Assembly: GCF_000282095.2 (NCBI RefSeq)
Contig: NZ_AKKC02000004.1
Span: 1,798,001-1,862,000 of the forward strand
Origin: Rhizobium sp. CF080
GTDB lineage: Bacteria; Pseudomonadota; Alphaproteobacteria; Rhizobiales; Rhizobiaceae
Direction: 5' to 3'
Length of the DNA stretch: 64,000 nt
In this document: positions 25,680 to 33,514 of the stretch, piece after piece
Layout of the letters: the number at the start of each line of letters is the position of its first letter
Numbering within the stretch: the stretch's first letter is position 1
Program-made: the position numbers and the translations under genes
Notes under the pieces: model-generated
Told to the model about the DNA's origin: nothing
Databases searched by the model: none
The model's input: the letters and a program-made list of their open reading frames with translations, nothing else

Positions 25680-26753
25680 TCAGGGTTGGAATGGAGGCGC
25701 GCAGGACTGCCGAAGGATAATTTCCGTCGGCAGGACAATCGAGCGCGGCGGCGAATCTGTCTTGCCCTCCATGCGCCCGATGAGAATGTCGACGGCCTGG
25801 CGGCCAAGCTCGCGGCGATCCCACTGGACGCAGGTCATCGGAGGACGGACGATGCGCGCCGTGTCCGTATCGCCGAAACAGAAAACGGAAACGTCCTTCG
25901 GTATGCTCAATCCCAGAATGTCGATGCCGCGCAACGTGCCGGTAAGAGCTTGGCTGCCAAGGGTCATGATCGCCGTCGGCCGGGTTGCCGACTGAAGCAG
26001 CTGCCGTGTTTCGGCGCAGGCGGCGTCGGCGGTGATGCAACCCGCCCGGATGAGTTCTTCGTCGAAGGGAAGCCCGGCCTCCCGGTGAGCTTGTGCAAAA
26101 CCGGCGATCCGCTCGACGCCCGGCCGGACGATCCTGTCGGCGGTGATCATGGCGATCCGCTTATGACCAAGGCTGATCAGGTAGCGACAGGCGCCCAGCG
26201 CCCCTTCCCGGTGATCGACAAGGACGCTGTCCACGCCTTCCGGCGGCTCGCGATCAAGGATGACGGAAGGCACCTTCGCCTTTCTCAATGCCTGCTTCAG
26301 GCGTGGCTGGCGCTCCGTGCCGATCGACATGATCGCACCGGTGAGCACGCCTTCCGACAAGAGGGTGAGCAATTCCTGCTCGCGCCGTTCGTCGTTCTGG
26401 GTATTGGCGACCACCAGCGTATAGCCAAGCTGCGCCAGCCGCTCCTCCACGGCGCTCACCACCTGTCCGTAAAGCAGGTTGGAGAGATCCGTCACGAACA
26501 GGCCGACGAGCCGGACAGCCGGCGACTTCGCCGCAACAATTCCCTTGCCTTTCGGCCGATATCCAAGACTTTGCGCGGCGGCGAGCACCCGCTCGCTGAG
26601 CTCGCTGCTGACAGGCACGTTGCCGAGCACCACACGCGACACAGTGCCGATAGAGACGTTCGCAGCTGCTGCGACTTCGCGGATCGTTGCGCGCCGTTCG
26701 CCATTGCCCGGCTCTTCCGGACCGGATTTCCCCATCGGTTTGCGTCCCGCCAT
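25680..26753 (-). CDS. LacI-family transcriptional regulator
   Basis: A 357-residue regulator. The N-terminal helix-turn-helix is 'TIREVAAAANVSIGTVSRVV' (about residues 23-42), with the hinge helix shortly after, then a periplasmic-binding-protein-like effector domain ('VGLFVTDLSNLLYGQVV', 'SVILDREPPEGVDSVLVDH'). It probably senses the substrate or an intermediate. Unusually, it lies in the middle of the operon, 2 bases after the molybdoenzyme gene and 18 before maleylacetate reductase, rather than at an end. This suggests feedback control by co-expression. Confidence 0.92.
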   Translation of the reverse strand: MAGRKPMGKSGPEEPGNGERRATIREVAAAANVSIGTVSRVVLGNVPVSSELSERVLAAAQSLGYRPKGKGIVAAKSPAVRLVGLFVTDLSNLLYGQVVSAVEERLAQLGYTLVVANTQNDERREQELLTLLSEGVLTGAIMSIGTERQPRLKQALRKAKVPSVILDREPPEGVDSVLVDHREGALGACRYLISLGHKRIAMITADRIVRPGVERIAGFAQAHREAGLPFDEELIRAGCITADAACAETRQLLQSATRPTAIMTLGSQALTGTLRGIDILGLSIPKDVSVFCFGDTDTARIVRPPMTCVQWDRRELGRQAVDILIGRMEGKTDSPPRSIVLPTEIILRQSCAPPFQP

Positions 26754-26755
26754 CG

Positions 26756-29095
26756 TCAGCTTCTCCTTGCAGCAGGTAATGCCTCGACCACGGGCATATC
26801 ATAGGCTGTGATGGATGGAAGCGGCCGGACGTCGTAACGCTCCATTTCGACCAGGCACAACTGGCCAGTAGAGCCTTGGGCAAAGCGAGAGGTTCCCGCG
26901 TCGCGGGTCACGGCATTCGGATTGCCGTGAGCGCAGAACACGCTTCCGTCCGCCGTCTCCACGGGATTGAACCAGGCGCCGGTTGCGATCTGCACCACGC
27001 CTTCGCGGATGTCGCCAGAGACAACGGCGCTGGCGAGGAATGCGCCCCGGTCGTTGAAGACGCGCACGATGTCGCCATCGGCGATGCCGCGCATTCCGGC
27101 ATCGGCCGGATTAATCATCATCGGCTCGCGGCCGTCGCGCTTGGATGACTGGCTGAGTGTTCCGAAATCAAGCTGGCTGTGCAGCCGGACGGCTGGTTGG
27201 TTGGCGACCAGCTGCAGGGCGAAACGGGCCATGCGCGGGGAACCGGCACCCTCGACCGGCGGTATCCAGGCCGGATGCTCCGGGCAATCGGAATAGCCGA
27301 AGCTGGCGATCGTCGGGGAGCTTATCTCGATCCGGCCGCTCGCCGTCGGCAAGGGATGGTCTTCCGGATTGTCGCGAAAACGCCGGAGCAGGCCACCGTC
27401 GAACTTGGCGAACGGCAGCTTGGCCTGCCCTTCGCGCCAGAAGGTGTCGAAGTCCGGGAGCGACCAGTTCGCCGCCTCGCATTTGCGCGCCGTTGCCGCA
27501 TAGAGGGCACGCAGCCACTCCTCCTCCGAGCGTCCCTCGGTAAATGCCTCGCCAACCCCGAGAGCGGCCGCAAGCATGCTGAAAATCGTATAATCGTCCC
27601 GAGCCTCGGCAAAAGGCGGCACAAGCCTGTGCATGGCGATGATGCGCTCGTCGCTGCGCGAGGAAGCGATATCGTTGCGTTCCAGCGTCATGGTCGCCGG
27701 GAGCACGATGTCGGCGTGCTTGGCGCTGGCCGTCCAGACACTTTCATGGACGACGATCGTATCGGGCCGCCCGAAGGCCTGCCGCAGGCGTCCGAGATCC
27801 TGATGATGGTGGAAGGGATTTCCTCCGGCCCAGTAGACGAGCCGAATATCCGGAAAGGTCAGGGTTTCACCGTTATAGTCCTGCGTGCCGCCGGGATTGA
27901 GCAGCATCTCGGATATCGACGCACAGGGAATGAAATCACGGACCGGATTTCTCCCCTGATCGAGCGCGACGGCGCTGACGGCGACCCGACGCGTTCCGCT
28001 ATCGGCCATGGAGCCGAGGCCGTAGCAGAAACCGCCGCCGGGCAGGCCGATCTGCCCTGTCATCGCGGCGAGCACGATCGCCATCCAGATCGGCTGCTCG
28101 CCATGTTCGGCGCGCTGCACGGACTGGCTTACGGCGATCACCGTCCGACGTCCGGCAATCTTCCGGGCAACGGCGAGAATATCCTCTTCCGGAATTCCGC
28201 AGATGCCGGATGCCCATCGCGCATTCTTCGGCTGGTTGTCCTCGCGACCGAGCAGATAATCCTCGAAAGTGCCGAAGCCGATGCAGCAGCGGTCCAGGAA
28301 TGCCCGGTCATGGGTGCCGTCCATAACCATGGTGTGTGCGATGGCGAGCAGGACGGCAACATCCGTACCGGGACGGATCGCGTGCCACTGCGCTCCGATC
28401 GCCGGATCGAAATCGGCCTTCAGTGGACTGAAGAGGTGGAAGCTGCAGCCCCGGCTCTGCATCGCGGCAAGATAGCCCGGAACCAGGTGGCGACTGGTGC
28501 CACCCCCGGTGACGGAGCCATTCTTTGCAGCCATGCCACCGAAGGAGAGGACGAGATCCGTGTGCTCCGCCATTTCCTCGAAACGCACTGAATTCAGGTA
28601 GGACTCGTCATAACCAGCAAAGACGCGAGGCAGGATGACCATCGCCGCGCCGGCGCTGTAATTGTTGACCGAGCGTACATAGCCGCCAAGACAATTGAGA
28701 AAGCGATGGACCTGGCTCTGGGCGTGGTGGAACCGTCCGGCGCTCGACCAGCCATAGGAGCCTCCGTAGACGGCGCGCGGACCGTAATCCGAGTAGACGC
28801 GCCTAAACTCACCCGCCAGCAGCGGCACCACTTCGTCCCATTCCATGGCAACGTAAGTGTCGCTGCCCCGCCGATCGGTCGGGCCGGGACCGTTCTCCAG
28901 CCAGCCGCGGCGCACCATCGGGCGGGCAATGCGGGATTTATGCCGAGCCGCCGTTTCGAGATTGCCAAGGATGGCTGACGGCGATGGATCATCCGCAAAC
29001 GCGCGGACTTCCAGCCCATCGTCGCGCCAGCGCCCGTGGAAGGCGCCCCAGTGCGAGGAATGCGTCAGAAAGCCGTCGTCGGGTGTTTCGTTCAA
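26756..29095 (-). CDS. Molybdopterin oxidoreductase, BisC/DMSO-reductase type
   Basis: A 779-residue molybdenum enzyme of the DMSO reductase family, closest in look to biotin sulfoxide reductase BisC and TorZ. 'GGSYGW' (Tyr114, Trp116) and the molybdenum-ligand Ser147 in 'NNYSAGAA' are visible, and 'YWAGGNPFHHHQD' and 'SAKHADIVLPATMTLERND' match the family. There is no N-terminal Fe-S cysteine motif and no Tat signal, so it is a cytoplasmic single-subunit enzyme. It starts with TTG, with AGGG upstream; the next methionine is 60 residues in. Family members reduce S- or N-oxides; relatives include transhydroxylases that move hydroxyl groups on polyhydroxybenzenes. Its place in a hydroxyquinol operon makes an aromatic substrate possible but unproven. 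Confidence 0.88.
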   Translation of the reverse strand: MNETPDDGFLTHSSHWGAFHGRWRDDGLEVRAFADDPSPSAILGNLETAARHKSRIARPMVRRGWLENGPGPTDRRGSDTYVAMEWDEVVPLLAGEFRRVYSDYGPRAVYGGSYGWSSAGRFHHAQSQVHRFLNCLGGYVRSVNNYSAGAAMVILPRVFAGYDESYLNSVRFEEMAEHTDLVLSFGGMAAKNGSVTGGGTSRHLVPGYLAAMQSRGCSFHLFSPLKADFDPAIGAQWHAIRPGTDVAVLLAIAHTMVMDGTHDRAFLDRCCIGFGTFEDYLLGREDNQPKNARWASGICGIPEEDILAVARKIAGRRTVIAVSQSVQRAEHGEQPIWMAIVLAAMTGQIGLPGGGFCYGLGSMADSGTRRVAVSAVALDQGRNPVRDFIPCASISEMLLNPGGTQDYNGETLTFPDIRLVYWAGGNPFHHHQDLGRLRQAFGRPDTIVVHESVWTASAKHADIVLPATMTLERNDIASSRSDERIIAMHRLVPPFAEARDDYTIFSMLAAALGVGEAFTEGRSEEEWLRALYAATARKCEAANWSLPDFDTFWREGQAKLPFAKFDGGLLRRFRDNPEDHPLPTASGRIEISSPTIASFGYSDCPEHPAWIPPVEGAGSPRMARFALQLVANQPAVRLHSQLDFGTLSQSSKRDGREPMMINPADAGMRGIADGDIVRVFNDRGAFLASAVVSGDIREGVVQIATGAWFNPVETADGSVFCAHGNPNAVTRDAGTSRFAQGSTGQLCLVEMERYDVRPLPSITAYDMPVVEALPAARRS

Positions 29096-29104
29096 AGCAT
29101 GACC

Positions 29105-29827
29105 CTAGTTGATCGAACTCAGGAAGCGCTGGACGCGCTCGTTCGGATGCGAATTGAAGAATGCGGCCTTGTCCGTATCGACGATGATTTTTCCCTTTTC
29201 CATCAGCCAGACGCGATCGGCGGCTTCGCGCGCGAAGCGCATTTCGTGGGTAACGCACATCATCGTCATGCCCGTCGCTGCCAGTTCGCGCATCAGCGCC
29301 AGCACTTCGCCGATCATCTCCGCGTCGAGCGCGCTCGTCGGCTCGTCGAACAGCATGATCTCGGGCTGGAACGCGAGCGAGCGGACAATCGCGACGCGTT
29401 GCTGCTCGCCGCCGGACAACTGCGCCGGATAGTTGCTGGCGCGCCGGGTAAGGTTCACTCGCTCCAGAAGGGCCATAGCGCGTTTGGTGGCCTCGTCGCG
29501 TGGCATTTTCAGGATCTTGGTGAGGCCGATGACGATATTGTCGAGCGCAGTCAGGTGCGGGAAGAGATTGTATTGCTGGAACACGAAGCCGATCTTCTGC
29601 CGCAGCTTGTTGATATCGACGCCACGGCTGTTGACGTCCACGCCGGCGATTTCGATACGGCCCGTGGTGATCGGCTCCAACCGGTTGAGGGTCCGCAGAA
29701 GCGTCGACTTGCCCGAGCCGGACGGCCCGCACAACACGACGACCTCGCCTTTCTCGACGCGGGCGTTGATATCCGACAGGGCCCGGAAAGCGCCGAAATC
29801 CTTGTTGAGCGACTGGATGCTGATCAT
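29105..29827 (-). CDS. Amino-acid-type ABC transporter ATPase
   Basis: A 240-residue ATPase of the polar amino acid (GlnQ/HisP) type with Walker A GPSGSGKST, Q-loop 'FVFQQYNLFPHLT', signature 'LSGGEQQRVAIVRSL' and Walker B 'IMLFDEPTSALD'. The ATG at 29827 overlaps the stop of the permease gene upstream (ATGA), so it is translationally coupled. With the two permeases next to it and, probably, the binding protein at 22680, it forms a complete importer for an organic acid, amino acid or related substrate of this operon. Confidence 0.93.
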   Translation of the reverse strand: MISIQSLNKDFGAFRALSDINARVEKGEVVVLCGPSGSGKSTLLRTLNRLEPITTGRIEIAGVDVNSRGVDINKLRQKIGFVFQQYNLFPHLTALDNIVIGLTKILKMPRDEATKRAMALLERVNLTRRASNYPAQLSGGEQQRVAIVRSLAFQPEIMLFDEPTSALDAEMIGEVLALMRELAATGMTMMCVTHEMRFAREAADRVWLMEKGKIIVDTDKAAFFNSHPNERVQRFLSSIN

Positions 29828-30516
29828 CGGACGGCGCTCCGGTTTCGGGCGATGCGCCTGTCGAGTAACCCGGCGATCTGGGTTAGGCTGAAGCAGAGTA
29901 CGAAATAGAGCGCGGCGAGGACCATGTAGACCTCCATCGGACGCGTCATCAGGATGCCGTTCACCTGGCTTGCCGAATAAGTCACCTCGCCCAGCGCGAT
30001 CACGTAGGCGAGCGAGGTTTCCTTGATGACGGACGTGAACTGGTTGAGGATGCCGGGAATGACATTGTAGAGCGCCTGCGGCAGGATGATTTTCCAGATG
30101 ATCATCCACCGCTTCAGGCCAAGCGCCAGTGCCGCTTCGGTCTGCCCCTTGTGAAGCGCCTCGATCCCGCCCCGGATGACTTCCGAAAGATAGGCCGTCT
30201 GGAAGAACACGATGGCAATCACCAAAGTCGTGAACGGCGACAAGGGAAAGCCGAGAAGCTGCGGCAGGAAGAAATAGATCCACAGGAGCAGCATCAAAAG
30301 CGGGCAGCCGCGGATCAGTGTCGTATAGGCCTCGCATGCCCTGCGGACCCAGACCGACTTCGAACCGCGCAGCAGCGCTACGCCGATTGCGAAGGGAAAC
30401 GTGATGGCAAGCGAGACGACGGCGATGATGAGGGTCATGGCCAGCCCGCCGATCGGACCGCGAGGATAGGTTCCGAGCAGGAAAAATTCCCAGTTTTCAG
30501 AAAACACCTGCCACAT
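29824..30516 (-). CDS. Amino-acid-type ABC transporter permease (second)
   Basis: A 230-residue inner-membrane permease of the HisM/GlnP type. It has several hydrophobic helices, the N-terminal 'GLAMTLIIAVVSLAITFPF' and the coupling segment 'QTEAALALGLKRWMIIWKIILPQAL'. It starts at 30516, where its ATG overlaps the stop of the other permease (TGATG); a longer in-frame start is therefore unlikely. It probably forms a heterodimer with that permease. Confidence 0.92.
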   Translation of the reverse strand: MWQVFSENWEFFLLGTYPRGPIGGLAMTLIIAVVSLAITFPFAIGVALLRGSKSVWVRRACEAYTTLIRGCPLLMLLLWIYFFLPQLLGFPLSPFTTLVIAIVFFQTAYLSEVIRGGIEALHKGQTEAALALGLKRWMIIWKIILPQALYNVIPGILNQFTSVIKETSLAYVIALGEVTYSASQVNGILMTRPMEVYMVLAALYFVLCFSLTQIAGLLDRRIARNRSAVR

Positions 30517-31211
30517 CAGCGCGTCCTCGAAGCGTTGTTGCGGGAAAGCCGAGAACCGAGCCAAATCAATGGCATGGTTCCAGCCAGATAGGCGACTGTG
30601 ATGACTGAGAAGGACTCGAAAATCCGATAGGTTTCGTTCTCGATCAACCTCGCCTGATAGGTGAGTTCCGCCACGCCGATGACGGCGGCAAGGCTGGTCG
30701 CCTTGAACAGCAGCAGGGTCTGATTGACGAGAGGCGGCAGCGAATTGCGCATCGCCTGCGGCAGAATGATCCAGCGCAGCGAGCCGAGGAAGGTAAAGCC
30801 CATCGCCCTGGCTGCCTCGAACTGCACCTTCGGCAACGTGCGGATACCCGACCGCAGGTCCTCGGAAATATAGGCGGCTTGATAAAGCGCGATCGCAATG
30901 ACTGCAAAGATCAGCTCGGAATTATGCGAGTTGATGAAATCGTTCGCGGAATACGGCAGAAGCTGCGGTATGCCGAAATACCACACGAAGAGATGCACGA
31001 GCAGCGGTACGTTTCGCTGATACTCGACATAAGCCCAGACGAGAAGCTCAAGTGGCCGGAACGGGACCATCCGGACGATCGTCAGCAGGATGCCGACAGC
31101 CATCGCACCCACCCAACACAAAACAAACAGCAGCAGCGTCATCGCCAGGCCGGTGATCAGCAGCCAGCGATAATGCTCCGTAAAGATCGCCGAAAAATCC
31201 AGGGCCGGCAT
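30516..31211 (-). CDS. Amino-acid-type ABC transporter permease (first)
   Basis: A 231-residue inner-membrane permease with the HisQ/GlnP pattern: 'LLITGLAMTLLLFVLCWVG', 'EYQRNVPLLVHLFVWYFG' and the coupling loop 'QFEAARAMGFTFLGSLRWIILPQAM'. It is the first of three overlapping transport genes (permease, permease, ATPase). A hairpin separates it from the NIPSNAP gene upstream. Confidence 0.92.
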   Translation of the reverse strand: MPALDFSAIFTEHYRWLLITGLAMTLLLFVLCWVGAMAVGILLTIVRMVPFRPLELLVWAYVEYQRNVPLLVHLFVWYFGIPQLLPYSANDFINSHNSELIFAVIAIALYQAAYISEDLRSGIRTLPKVQFEAARAMGFTFLGSLRWIILPQAMRNSLPPLVNQTLLLFKATSLAAVIGVAELTYQARLIENETYRIFESFSVITVAYLAGTMPLIWLGSRLSRNNASRTR

Positions 31212-31234
31212 GCGTTCTCCTCCCGCACGGCATT

Positions 31235-31258
31235 AGGGCGCGTATTACAGCGCGCCCT
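31235..31258 (-). terminator. Hairpin between the NIPSNAP and permease genes
   Basis: Perfect 8-base GC-rich arms (31235-31242 and 31251-31258) around an 8-base loop, in the 53-base gap after the NIPSNAP gene. It could reduce read-through into the transport genes or stabilise the upstream mRNA. Confidence 0.45.
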
Positions 31259-31264
31259 CTCCTC

Positions 31265-31591
31265 CTACTGCATCGGCGAGAAGGCCGTCGGCTTCAGGAA
31301 GGAATTGACGATCTTGCTGATCAGCGGACCATTCTTTTCCGATTCCGCGCGTGGAGTCAGCCAGTTCGGATCCTTCATGAAGGTCGCCCATTTCTCTTCC
31401 CGCTCAGCCATCGATTCCCAGGCGAGCATATAGTAGAGCCTCAGATTGCTGTCGCCGATTTCCACCGTCCAGAAACCGACAGGACGGATGCCATGCGATT
31501 TCCAGAGCGGTAGCGTCACCGTCTCGAAGCGCTTCAGAAGATCCGGGAGCCGGCCTGGGACGGCTGAGTAATCGCGCAATTCGTAAATCAT
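31265..31591 (-). CDS. NIPSNAP-family protein
   Basis: A 108-residue protein with the dimeric ferredoxin-like NIPSNAP fold: 'MIYELRDYSAVPGRLPDLLKRF' at the start and 'LRLYYMLAWESMAEREEKWATF' in the middle. Bacterial members are common in catabolic operons but their function is poorly known. The ATG at 31591 follows AAAGGAGG; the longer frame runs into the isomerase gene upstream, with which it would overlap. It is part of the hydroxyquinol operon. Confidence 0.85.
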   Translation of the reverse strand: MIYELRDYSAVPGRLPDLLKRFETVTLPLWKSHGIRPVGFWTVEIGDSNLRLYYMLAWESMAEREEKWATFMKDPNWLTPRAESEKNGPLISKIVNSFLKPTAFSPMQ

Positions 31592-31604
31592 GATGTCTCC
31601 TCCT

Positions 31605-32444
31605 TTAGTTCTTTTGGCGTGTTGATGCGACTGCCGGATGATCAACGGCAGCGACGAAGGGCAGGGTTGCGGCCGCCGCGCGCTTCACGAGTTCGCGGGG
31701 CGGAAGATGCCCGTGATCCCGGTGCGGCGCTTCGAGGCTTACCGGCAGGTCGGGATCGAGTACCCCGAGCAGGCCGGCGAGATCGAGCTCGCCTTCTCCC
31801 GGATAAAGCCGCGTCGCACGCGCTTCGGCGGCGATTTCGGATGCCGGCGGAAGCTTCGCCGGCGCATCGCAGAGATGCACATAGGCAACCGTGCGCGGCT
31901 GCAACCGTGCAACCTCTTCCACGCTGCCGCCACTGCGCGACAAATGCAAAGCGTCGATCAGGATGCGGGCGTTGTCCATGCCGATGCGGGCCTGGACGCG
32001 CCTGGCCTGTTCCAGTGTCCGGAGCTTCTGGAAGGGCATGAACTCGATACCGACGACGATGCCGAACGGCTGCGCCGCTTCCGCCAGTTGTCGGTAGCTG
32101 TCGACCAGGCGATCCTCCTCGTCGTCGATGCCGGCGCTGACAATCGCCCTGGCGCCCATGGCGGCCGCGGACTCGAGCCCGGCCATCATCGCCTCGACGC
32201 TGAAATCCGGCCAGATCGAAAACGTCTCGCCCTCGAAGACCGTGATGCCACAGCTTCGAGCCCGTTCGGCGATCTGCTGTGACCGCTTCAGATCGCCGGA
32301 GATCGGCCAGCGATGCGCAGTATGTTGCGGCGGTCTGTTGCGAATGCCGACGCCGCCGAAGCCAAATTCGGCTGCAAGGTCGATGAGTTCCTCGGGGGAA
32401 GCCTCGAGCGCCGTCAGGTGCGAGATGCAGACCAGCCGCGCCAT
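31605..32444 (-). CDS. Sugar phosphate isomerase/epimerase-like TIM-barrel protein
   Basis: A 279-residue xylose-isomerase-like (AP endonuclease 2) TIM barrel. Likely metal ligands lie in 'GIEFMPF', 'LIDALHL', 'AYVHLCDAP' and 'SLEAPHRDHG'. Such enzymes isomerise or dehydrate sugars and cyclitols, for example 2-keto-myo-inositol dehydratase (IolE). It sits 3 bases after the uronate-dehydrogenase-like gene, so the two probably act in sequence. The substrate is unknown. Confidence 0.82.
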   Translation of the reverse strand: MARLVCISHLTALEASPEELIDLAAEFGFGGVGIRNRPPQHTAHRWPISGDLKRSQQIAERARSCGITVFEGETFSIWPDFSVEAMMAGLESAAAMGARAIVSAGIDDEEDRLVDSYRQLAEAAQPFGIVVGIEFMPFQKLRTLEQARRVQARIGMDNARILIDALHLSRSGGSVEEVARLQPRTVAYVHLCDAPAKLPPASEIAAEARATRLYPGEGELDLAGLLGVLDPDLPVSLEAPHRDHGHLPPRELVKRAAAATLPFVAAVDHPAVASTRQKN

Positions 32445-32447
32445 GAC

Positions 32448-33260
32448 CTACTTCCCGGACCGTTCGATATCGCCGGTATATTCGATCGAGCAGAGCTTGG
32501 CGCCCATGAACTTGTCGGAAACCGGGTCGGAATAGGCTGCCTTCTGCCGCTCCATCGCCGCAAGAACATGATCTTCGCCACGCCCTTCCGGCTTGTAGCC
32601 CAGTTCATAGGCGCGTGAATTGTCGTACCAGCCGCGCTCGTTGTGGGAGACGCCATAGACGATGTCGTAGTGGATATCGGGATGGTCGAGACCGATGCAC
32701 ATGAGCTGGGCGAGATCTTCCGGCTTGACCCACAGGGCCAGCCGGCGAATGTCCTCCGGCTCGTCGAACACCCGGCCGATGCGGATGCAGAAGCATCGCA
32801 TCCCGTGCTTGTCCGCATAAAGCGCCGCAAGGGATTCGCCGAATGCTTTGGTGACGCCATAGCGGCTCGACGGCCGCACGGGCACGTCGATGCCGAAGCG
32901 CCGGTCGCGGGGATAGAAGCCGACAACCTGGTTCGTGGAGGCGAAGACGATGCGCTTCACGCCAGCCTTGCGAGCCTCCTCGAACATGTTGAATGTGCCG
33001 ACGATATTGGCCTGCAGCATCTTCTCCCATTCGTATTCGAAGGGAAGGCCACCAAGATGGATGACACCGTCGACACCATCGACCGCCCGCGCCACGGCAG
33101 CGACATCTGCAAGATCCGCCTCGACAAACTGTTCGCCCGCGACAAGGTCATCGGGCCGCCTCACGTCGGATAGGATCAAGTTTTCATAACGGCCACGCAG
33201 GATCTTCCGCAGCCGCGTCCCGACCCCACCTGCCGCACCGGTCAAAAGCACTCTTCTCAC
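32448..33260 (-). CDS. NAD-dependent epimerase/dehydratase family, uronate dehydrogenase-like
   Basis: A 270-residue short-chain dehydrogenase with the NAD motif TGAAGGVG near the start, 'HLGGLPFEYEWEKMLQANIVG', the catalytic 'RYGVTKAFGE' (Tyr-X3-Lys) and 'VRIGRVF'-like segments. The spacing and motifs resemble uronate dehydrogenases, which oxidise uronic acids to lactones with NAD. I chose a GTG start at 33260 because GGAGG lies five bases upstream. It is the first gene of the hydroxyquinol operon. Confidence 0.82.
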   Translation of the reverse strand: MRRVLLTGAAGGVGTRLRKILRGRYENLILSDVRRPDDLVAGEQFVEADLADVAAVARAVDGVDGVIHLGGLPFEYEWEKMLQANIVGTFNMFEEARKAGVKRIVFASTNQVVGFYPRDRRFGIDVPVRPSSRYGVTKAFGESLAALYADKHGMRCFCIRIGRVFDEPEDIRRLALWVKPEDLAQLMCIGLDHPDIHYDIVYGVSHNERGWYDNSRAYELGYKPEGRGEDHVLAAMERQKAAYSDPVSDKFMGAKLCSIEYTGDIERSGK

Positions 33261-33514
33261 GATATCCTCCCAAGGCCGCGCCCATGTTTGCGACACCCTC
33301 TCCATGAGACATTCATGTCATACGGTCGCTCCGGGGGTCAACATAATTTTCATTATTTTCATGATATTTTTGAAGTTGAATCGCTAATTATGTAGTTATC
33401 TCCTTTTTTTATATGTGAATTATTTTACCAGTTTTTCCGCAAAAAATATTTATTTTCTTGAGTTTTCGGCATGCATGTGAAAATCCTCTACCGAAGACAA
33501 TCGAGGAGGCGATC
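33261..33514. promoter_or_regulatory. Divergent promoter region of the hydroxyquinol operon
   Basis: This gap between divergent genes is strikingly AT-rich compared with its surroundings. On the minus strand, TTGACC (33336-33341) is a fair -35 box, with a weak -10 about 17 bases on, for the hydroxyquinol operon. Copy 2 of the shared motif lies just upstream of it. On the plus strand it holds the GAGGAGG (33503-33509) for the serine hydrolase. Confidence 0.45.
33346..33360 (-). promoter_or_regulatory. Shared 15-bp direct-repeat motif, copy 2
   Basis: Minus-strand GAAAATAATGAAAAT, preceded by AT so that ATGAAAAT is repeated with a 9-base period. It sits only five bases upstream of the candidate -35 box of the hydroxyquinol operon, a position typical of an activator site. 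Confidence 0.55.

Noticed and set aside
24727..26040. A 437-codon minus-strand open frame overlapping maleylacetate reductase
   Set aside because: It is in another frame of the same strand as two well-supported genes and is rich in Arg, Pro and Ala, as expected for a shadow.
24894..26804. A 636-codon plus-strand open frame
   Set aside because: It lies antisense to the maleylacetate reductase and LacI genes, which carry clear family motifs. High GC content produces long shadow frames like this; the translation shows no family.
29828..30337. Extended N-terminus of the ATPase frame (29105-30337)
   Set aside because: It is a shadow of the permease gene; the ATPase starts at 29827 with the ATGA overlap.
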